A DNA stretch of 64,000 bases from NCBI RefSeq assembly GCF_020179835.1, contig NZ_JAIUDA010000002.1:620001-684000 (forward strand), read 5' to 3'. Source of the DNA: Pantoea sp. alder81. GTDB lineage: Bacteria > Pseudomonadota > Gammaproteobacteria > Enterobacterales > Enterobacteriaceae. Below the pieces are notes generated by a model that searched no databases, had not been told where the DNA came from, and saw nothing but the letters and a program-made list of their open reading frames with translations. The position numbers were made by a program, and so were the translations under genes. Of this stretch, positions 58,127 through 64,000 are shown piece after piece. Numbering within the stretch: the first letter of the stretch is position 1; each line of letters starts with the position of its first letter.

Positions 58127-59473
58127 CTACTTCACGATACCGCTTGAGGGCAATCGCTTCTGCTGCCGTAGCGCATGTCGTAAGCGTAACCCCTGCCATA
58201 AACGCAGCGGCCATAACTGGCTGGATTGCGGTTCCAGCACGCGCTTGAGCAAGCGCACGTAGTCCAGCACTAAGCCCGGCGTCCACGTCATCTCTTCTGC
58301 GCGCCCTCGCACCACTCCCAGTAACCAAAAATTGGGATCAATAATCAAACGAATACCCGCATAGGATTGATTCGCCAAAATCCCTTCCATCGCCACATCG
58401 AGTGCCTGAATCACCGTTGATGAGCAGTTGCGAGCCGTCAGGTTGTAAGTGCTGTCACTGCTGTAATTTCGCCAATAATTCTGCAGTGCGACGAGATTAT
58501 AATATTTGAATTCCACCTGTTTATCGGGTGAACACCATTCGGCAACTTCACTCGCCAGCGAGGGAAGAAATCGCCCCGCATCGTCATTATGCTTGCCTGA
58601 ACGTAGTACGGCGCGGAAATTACCACTATCACGATCTATCTGGTTGCGCGGATAGTGGCTGATATAAAGTCCATCTTCTGCCTCCATCGCCGCATGGCCG
58701 GTAGAGATCACGCCCTGCTGGTCTATTGCCGCAATATAACGATCAATTAATCGATAACGTTCACGCACCTGACAAGATCCCGCCGGGGTCCAGATATGCA
58801 CGAGGAGCGGACTGGCAACACATGTTTCTGGAAAAGGAGGATGAGAATAGTGGCTGCTATGCCAGCGGCGTAACCCCGCGGCTTTGAACAGCGGTAGAGC
58901 CGTGACGGAACTGTCATCTTTCAACAACGTGGCCTGACGGGCCATCTGCAAGAGATTGGTGCCAATACTTAACAACATTAAAGCGAAGCAGAGGGGTACA
59001 GCGATATGGTGATGGAACGGCCAGTTACTGATGATCAAGATGCTTAATATGACTTCGATTACGCCGGTAAAACAGTGTTTACGCCAGCGTACGCCACGTA
59101 GTACCCACGCCGCAGAGATGCGAAATAATCCATCAAGCATAAAGGCCAACCCAAATAGGGCTGCCGAAACATCATTGTTATCCCCGGGAATGTTGAAGAT
59201 CAGGAAGGCAATAAACAGAAAGCCCGCTGCTTTAAACAACGTTAACCAGTCGATGAGCATCTCTTTGGTGAGGGCAAAAAACAGCTGCACCACGCCCTCA
59301 ACCACAAAAAAACAAGCCAGCACATCTAATGGCACTGACAACAGGCCATCGCTACCAATATCGTACAGCATGGAAGCGGATAAAATGAGTAAGGCGACGC
59401 CGACTATCGCCAGCCAATACCAGCGCCTGCGGAGTACCTGCGCGCCGGTAAGCAGAAAGATAAGTTTAATCAT
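58127..59473 (-). CDS. HdeD-like membrane domain fused to a predicted papain-fold domain
   Basis: 448 residues from the ATG at 59473 (AGAGG upstream). Residues 1-180 carry about six hydrophobic helices arranged like HdeD/DUF308 acid-resistance proteins. Residues about 220-400 are soluble, with STGH260AAME and, 90 residues on, NLTARNC350SSTVIQALD. His-before-Cys in these contexts fits a permuted NlpC/P60-like cysteine hydrolase, perhaps acting on peptidoglycan or lipids. This is inference; I know no characterised homologue. Confidence 0.6.
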   Translation of the reverse strand: MIKLIFLLTGAQVLRRRWYWLAIVGVALLILSASMLYDIGSDGLLSVPLDVLACFFVVEGVVQLFFALTKEMLIDWLTLFKAAGFLFIAFLIFNIPGDNNDVSAALFGLAFMLDGLFRISAAWVLRGVRWRKHCFTGVIEVILSILIISNWPFHHHIAVPLCFALMLLSIGTNLLQMARQATLLKDDSSVTALPLFKAAGLRRWHSSHYSHPPFPETCVASPLLVHIWTPAGSCQVRERYRLIDRYIAAIDQQGVISTGHAAMEAEDGLYISHYPRNQIDRDSGNFRAVLRSGKHNDDAGRFLPSLASEVAEWCSPDKQVEFKYYNLVALQNYWRNYSSDSTYNLTARNCSSTVIQALDVAMEGILANQSYAGIRLIIDPNFWLLGVVRGRAEEMTWTPGLVLDYVRLLKRVLEPQSSQLWPLRLWQGLRLRHALRQQKRLPSSGIVK

Positions 59474-59543
59474 ATAACCTCTGCGCATCGGGCAAACCCT
59501 GCTTAAAAATTAGCAATGCACATCAGTCTTGTCAGATTACAGG

Positions 59544-59572
59544 CAAAAAAAATCAGGCCCGTAGGCCTGATT
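59544..59572 (-). terminator. nuo operon terminator
   Basis: Stem AATCAGGCC / GGCCTGATT with a four-base loop. A-run on the plus strand (T-run in the minus transcript), 18 bases past the nuoN stop. Confidence 0.9.
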
Positions 59573-59589
59573 CTCTTAGTCACTTCACA

Positions 59590-61053
59590 TTACATCAGCG
59601 GCTGTGCCATCTGCACCAGCGAGATGAGTGGTTGTGGATAGACACCCAGCAGCAGCACCAAAATCGCCGAGATCAGCACCACCACACCACCTGCAGTAAA
59701 GGCCCAGTTGGCTGGCGTATCACGATCGCGCGTGTGCATTTCTGGTGGGCTGAGGTACAGACTCACCGTCACGCGCAGATAGTAATAGAGACCAATCGCA
59801 CTACCGGCAACCACTGCAGCAGTCAGCCACCACAGGTGCGCGTTCACACCGGAAGCAATCACGTAGAACTTACCAATAAAGCCCAGCGTCATCGGGATAC
59901 CGGCCAGTGACAGCATCATCACCGTCATTACCGCTGACAGAATCGGACGGTGCCAGAACAGACCACGGTAAGAGTAAAGCGTATCGGCATCCGGGCCACG
60001 GTACGGGCTGGACATCAGGCTCACCACGCCGAACGCGCCGAGGCTGCTGAACAGGTAACCGGCCAGGTAAACACCCGCAGTTTCCAGCGACAGCTGATGG
60101 GTTTTCACCGCAATCAGCGACACCAGCAGATAGCCAAGGTGCGCGATAGACGAGTAACCGAGCAGACGTTTGATGTTGCTCTGCGAAATCGCCATCAGGT
60201 TGCCGAACAGAATCGACACAAAGGCGATGACACCGAGTACGGTGCGCACCGCCTCACTGTCCGTTACTGGCGCATACAGGAACAAGCGCATTACCACACC
60301 GAAGATGGCGATCTTGCTGGCGGTGGCCAGGAAGGTCGACACCGGCGCAGGCGCACCCTGATAAACGTCTGGCGTCCACAAGTGGAACGGCACCAGCGAC
60401 AGCTTGAAGCCAAGGCCGATAATCATCATGCCCAGACCGACCAGCAGCAATGGCTGTTGGATCATGCTGTCATTCAGGCTTTTACCCAACTGCACAAAGC
60501 TCAGGCTGCCTGAATCGGCATAGATCAGCGCAATACCGAAGATCAGGAACGAAGATGCCGCTGCGGACAGGATCATGTACTTCAGAGCGGCTTCCAGCGA
60601 GCGTTTCTGGCGGAAGGCATAACCAATCAAGCCAAACAGCGGCAGTGACAGCAGCTCGATACCGATGAACAGCGCTGCCAGATGGTTAGCACTGGCCAAC
60701 ACAATCCCACCCAGTGCCGCAATCAGCACCAGCAGATAGAACTCATCTTTGTTGTCCGGGAAACCGGCCAGCCAAGGATATGCAAAGGTGCAGGTCGCGA
60801 GGCTGGCGAGCACCACCAGCGCGGTGTAGAACATTGAGTAGCCGTCAACGCGCAACAGCGGCGTGACATCCATGGCACCGACATGACCGACAAACCACAG
60901 TGAAAACAGCGCAACGTTCAGGCCAATGACCGTCAGCGTGGCATTAACAAAGTGGTTGCGTCGCCACGCAATGGAGAGCATCACCACCACCACCGTCAAT
61001 CCGACGATCAACAGCGGCAGTAACGCAATCAGATGTTGAGGAGTTATTGTCAT
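59590..61053 (-). CDS. nuoN: NADH-quinone oxidoreductase subunit N
   Basis: 487 residues, 14-helix antiporter-like proton-channel subunit of complex I. Conserved charged residues lie in helices of the proton_antipo_M domain ([33 protein letters not shown]). Last gene of the nuo operon, six bases after nuoM, followed by the operon terminator. Confidence 0.97.
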   Translation of the reverse strand: MTITPQHLIALLPLLIVGLTVVVVMLSIAWRRNHFVNATLTVIGLNVALFSLWFVGHVGAMDVTPLLRVDGYSMFYTALVVLASLATCTFAYPWLAGFPDNKDEFYLLVLIAALGGIVLASANHLAALFIGIELLSLPLFGLIGYAFRQKRSLEAALKYMILSAAASSFLIFGIALIYADSGSLSFVQLGKSLNDSMIQQPLLLVGLGMMIIGLGFKLSLVPFHLWTPDVYQGAPAPVSTFLATASKIAIFGVVMRLFLYAPVTDSEAVRTVLGVIAFVSILFGNLMAISQSNIKRLLGYSSIAHLGYLLVSLIAVKTHQLSLETAGVYLAGYLFSSLGAFGVVSLMSSPYRGPDADTLYSYRGLFWHRPILSAVMTVMMLSLAGIPMTLGFIGKFYVIASGVNAHLWWLTAAVVAGSAIGLYYYLRVTVSLYLSPPEMHTRDRDTPANWAFTAGGVVVLISAILVLLLGVYPQPLISLVQMAQPLM

Positions 61054-61059
61054 GGCGAA

Positions 61060-62580
61060 TTACGGCCTTGTAGTTGAAATTGAAGCGGTAAACCACTGCT
61101 GAATATTGCTCATCGCAGCATGAGAAGTATCAAGGATCGGCTGAGGATAGATACCCAGCAGAACCAGCAGCACCACCAGCACGCCGATCGTCATGAATTC
61201 ACGCGGTGACATGCCCGGCAACGGATCTTTCGATTTCGCTTCGCCGTAGTAAGCACGCTGCATCATCACCAGCGAATACACCGAGGCAAACACCAGGCCA
61301 AAGGTCGCAATCACGATAATCACTGGCACCACCTGGAAGCTGCCGGTCAGAATCATAAATTCGCCGACAAAGTTACCGGTGCCTGGCATACCAAGGTTGG
61401 CCACCGCGAAGAACAGCGACAGTCCCGGAATCCATTTGATACGTCCCCACAAACCGCCCATCTGGCGCAGGTCACGGGTATGCAGGCGCTCATACAGCTG
61501 GCCACACAAGATGAACAGTGCCGCGGCGGACAGACCGTGCGCAATCATCTGGATAACCGCCCCCTGGAACGCCAGCTGGCTGCCGGTGTAGATGGCAATC
61601 AGCACGAAGCCCATGTGCGAAACGGAGGTGTAAGCAATCAGACGTTTGATATCCGTCTGCGAGAACGCCATCCAGGCACCGTAGAAGATACCCAGCAGAC
61701 CAAGCCACATGGCAATCGGCGCAAACTCTGCGGAAGCATTCGGGAACAGTGGCAGGCTGAAACGCAGCAGACCGTAAGCGGCGGTTTTCAGCAAGATACC
61801 CGCGAGGTCAACCGAACCGGCGGTTGGCGCCTGGCTGTGTGCATCTGGCAACCAGCCGTGTAATGGCACCACCGGCATTTTCACCGCGAAGGCGATGAAG
61901 AAGCCGAGCATCAGCAGATATTCAACGGTGTGTGACATCGGGGTTTTCAGCAGTTCTTCATAGCTGAAGGTCCAGACGCCGGTAGCGTTGAAGTGCACAA
62001 ACACCAGCGCCAGAATCGCAATCAACATCACCAGACCCGACGCCTGGGTATAGATGAAGAATTTGGTTGCTGCGCTGATACGCGTTTTACCGTCAGAGGC
62101 TTTATGACCCCAGAGCGCGATGAGGAAGTACATCGGCACCAGCATCATTTCCCAGAAGAAGAAGAACAGGAACATGTCGATGGAAAGGAACACGCCAATC
62201 ACACCACCGAGGATCCACATCAGGTTGAGGTGGAAAAAGCCCTGATACTTCTCGATTTCATTCCAGGAACAGAGCACTGCCATCAAACCGAGTAAACCGG
62301 TCAATACCACCATCAGCAACGACAGACCGTCGATAGCCAAATGGAAGTTGATGCCAAAGCGCGGAATCCACGGCACAGAGAAAGTCGATTGCCACTGCGG
62401 AATGCCAGCGGCCTGCGTCAGTGAATAGCCTCCCTGCAGCCACAACTGCAGGCCGAGTGCCAGCGTCAGGCCCATGGTGATCATGGCGATCCAGCGTGGC
62501 ACTTTCGCACCGAGGCGTTCTGCTAACCAGCAGAGTAAGCCCCCGACGAAGGGGATGATTATTAGCCAAGGTAATAACAC
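61060..62580 (-). CDS. nuoM: NADH-quinone oxidoreductase subunit M
   Basis: 506 residues, antiporter-like membrane subunit of complex I. Typical blocks: FFFFWEMMLVPMYFLIALWG (the conserved Glu in WEMMLVP), VVPLHGWLPDAHSQAPTAGS and RLIAYTSVSHMGFVL. Lies 84 bases downstream of nuoL and couples to nuoN. Confidence 0.97.
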   Translation of the reverse strand: MLLPWLIIIPFVGGLLCWLAERLGAKVPRWIAMITMGLTLALGLQLWLQGGYSLTQAAGIPQWQSTFSVPWIPRFGINFHLAIDGLSLLMVVLTGLLGLMAVLCSWNEIEKYQGFFHLNLMWILGGVIGVFLSIDMFLFFFFWEMMLVPMYFLIALWGHKASDGKTRISAATKFFIYTQASGLVMLIAILALVFVHFNATGVWTFSYEELLKTPMSHTVEYLLMLGFFIAFAVKMPVVPLHGWLPDAHSQAPTAGSVDLAGILLKTAAYGLLRFSLPLFPNASAEFAPIAMWLGLLGIFYGAWMAFSQTDIKRLIAYTSVSHMGFVLIAIYTGSQLAFQGAVIQMIAHGLSAAALFILCGQLYERLHTRDLRQMGGLWGRIKWIPGLSLFFAVANLGMPGTGNFVGEFMILTGSFQVVPVIIVIATFGLVFASVYSLVMMQRAYYGEAKSKDPLPGMSPREFMTIGVLVVLLVLLGIYPQPILDTSHAAMSNIQQWFTASISTTRP

Positions 62581-62664
62581 GGCGTACTTCCCTTTTTATT
62601 GCCTTACTTCAGGCAATTTTTGACATTCTAATTGGGCGAGCGAACCCGCCCCGCTCATCAATCT

Positions 62665-64000
62665 TTAAATCACCAGCATCAGCGCCAGCACCACCACGGC
62701 ACCGACACTCATGGAAGCCACATACCAGCGCAGGTAACCGTTCTCGCTCACCACCAGGCCTTTATTACCGATGCGCGACAGCAGCGCAGGCAGGTTCATC
62801 AGTGAGTTAAGCGGATCGCGCTTCAGCAGCCAGGCAATGCCGAGATAAGGTTTCACGAACACCTTGTCATACAGCCAGTCGAAGCCCCATGCCGCAAACC
62901 ACCAGGTGCCGAAGAAGCGACCCGGCGCGCTGTTGGCGACACTCGTGACCAGCTGGCGTTTGCCGAGCCATAGGGCAGCAGCAATCAGGATGCCGACAAT
63001 CGCGACTACGCCTGAGGTGATTTCCAGCGCCACTTTACCGCCTTCACCGAACTCATTCTGCGGCAGCACACCCGCCAGCGGTGGCGTAATCATGGCGCCA
63101 ACGAAGGTGGAGAGTACTAACAGAACAATCAGCGGCAGATGGTGAGTGATGCCTTTGCCCGCGTGCGCATGAATTTTCTCTTCGCCGTGGAACACGATGA
63201 AGATCATGCGGAAGGTGTAGATCGAGGTCAGGAATGCACCGACCAGACCGGCCACCATCAGATTGATGTGACCATTTGCCAGCGCACCGAACAGGATTTC
63301 ATCCTTACTGTAGAAACCTGCGGTAATCAGCGGCAGTGCCGCCAGCGCTGCGCCACCGACCAGGAAGCAGGTATACACCAGTGGGATGCTCTTACGCAGG
63401 CCGCCCATTTTGAAGATGTTCTGCTCGTGGTGGCAGGCCAGAATGACCGAACCGGAAGAAAGGAATAGCAGTGCTTTAAAGAAAGCGTGCGTCATCAGGT
63501 GGAAAATCGCCGCGTCCCATGCCTGAACGCCCAGCGCCAGGAACATGTAGCCGATCTGACTCATGGTGGAGTAAGCCAGCACGCGTTTGATATCGGTCTG
63601 CACCAGAGCGGCAAAACCTGCCAGCACCAGCGTAATCGCACCGATGATTCCCACCAGATGCAGCACTTCTGGCGTTAACAGGAACAAGCCATGGGTACGC
63701 GCAATCAGGTAGACACCCGCGGTCACCATGGTGGCGGCGTGGATCAGTGCCGATACCGGCGTAGGACCGGCCATCGCATCGGCCAGCCAGGTTTGCAGAG
63801 GGAGCTGTGCAGATTTACCGACCGCACCACCCAACAGCAAAAGGGTCGCCCACTGCAGCATGTGGTTGTCAGCCGCGAAGTGCGCCGGCGCCAACTCCAC
63901 CAACTCGCGGAAGTTCAGCGTACCCAGTTCGTTGTAGAGAATGAACAGCGCGAATGCCAGGAACACATCACCCACACGGGTAATGATGAACGCTTTCATC
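62665..64000 (-). CDS. nuoL: NADH-quinone oxidoreductase subunit L (5' end outside window)
   Basis: At least 444 C-terminal residues; the family length is about 613, so the start lies beyond the right edge, and the apparent ATG near 63999 is internal. Conserved [20 protein letters not shown] and [17 protein letters not shown] belong to the antiporter core. The long lateral helix and the end [18 protein letters not shown] are present. Distal proton-pumping subunit of complex I. Confidence 0.97.
   Translation of the reverse strand, partial: MKAFIITRVGDVFLAFALFILYNELGTLNFRELVELAPAHFAADNHMLQWATLLLLGGAVGKSAQLPLQTWLADAMAGPTPVSALIHAATMVTAGVYLIARTHGLFLLTPEVLHLVGIIGAITLVLAGFAALVQTDIKRVLAYSTMSQIGYMFLALGVQAWDAAIFHLMTHAFFKALLFLSSGSVILACHHEQNIFKMGGLRKSIPLVYTCFLVGGAALAALPLITAGFYSKDEILFGALANGHINLMVAGLVGAFLTSIYTFRMIFIVFHGEEKIHAHAGKGITHHLPLIVLLVLSTFVGAMITPPLAGVLPQNEFGEGGKVALEITSGVVAIVGILIAAALWLGKRQLVTSVANSAPGRFFGTWWFAAWGFDWLYDKVFVKPYLGIAWLLKRDPLNSLMNLPALLSRIGNKGLVVSENGYLRWYVASMSVGAVVVLALMLVI

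Overview
The window is chromosomal DNA of an enterobacterium, most probably Erwiniaceae (Pantoea/Erwinia-like). The gene order pdeN-yejABEF-yejG-bcr-rsuA-radD-rplY-yejK-yejL-yejM-proL, yojI-alkB-apbE-ompC-micF-rcsDB-rcsC-gyrA-ubiG, nrdAB-yfaE-yfaY-elaB, elaA and nuoN-M-L follows the Escherichia order closely. Protein sequences are clearly diverged from E. coli, and the differences are Pantoea-like: ada is missing, an MFS gene sits before rcsD, and opgD and an HdeD-like gene flank elaA. The genus call rests on recalled family sequences, not on a search.

Layout: 1-14.7 kb holds a cyclic-di-GMP phosphodiesterase, the YejABEF peptide importer, and genes for rRNA pseudouridylation, DNA repair, ribosomal protein L25, nucleoid and envelope (LPS) control, ending in the tRNA-Pro(GGG) gene proL. 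From 14,713 to 27,741 lies a 13.0-kb integrated element bounded by a perfect 50-bp direct repeat of the 3' part of proL. From 27.8 kb onward is ordinary core genome: ABC peptide exporter, AlkB, ApbE, porin OmpC with the sRNA MicF, the Rcs phosphorelay, gyrase A, UbiG, an orphan AI-2 kinase/LsrG pair, class Ia ribonucleotide reductase, envelope-glucan protein OpgD, and the distal nuo operon, which runs off the right edge.

The element is the unusual part. Its left two-thirds is a long leftward transcription unit. This holds a gene of unknown function, a ribbon-helix-helix regulator, a winged-helix replication-initiator-like protein, a two-HTH protein and a short unknown gene. A structured leader resembling P4-type immunity leaders follows, then a lambda gpD-like decoration protein, a gpE-like major capsid protein and small HTH genes. 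No terminase, portal, protease or tail gene is visible. A 2-kb gene-poor stretch with iterons and palindromes looks like an origin/control region. To its right, rightward genes encode a minimal tyrosine recombinase, a small secreted protein and an AT-rich three-gene cargo: a HigB-like toxin, a HigA-ImmA/IrrE fusion and a beta-family protein. The cargo is driven by a near-consensus promoter set between two identical-arm operators. The integrase sits next to attR and reads inward. I read the element as a P4/PICI-like phage satellite or plasmid-satellite hybrid. It carries its own shell proteins but no packaging machinery, and has candidate anti-phage cargo at both ends.
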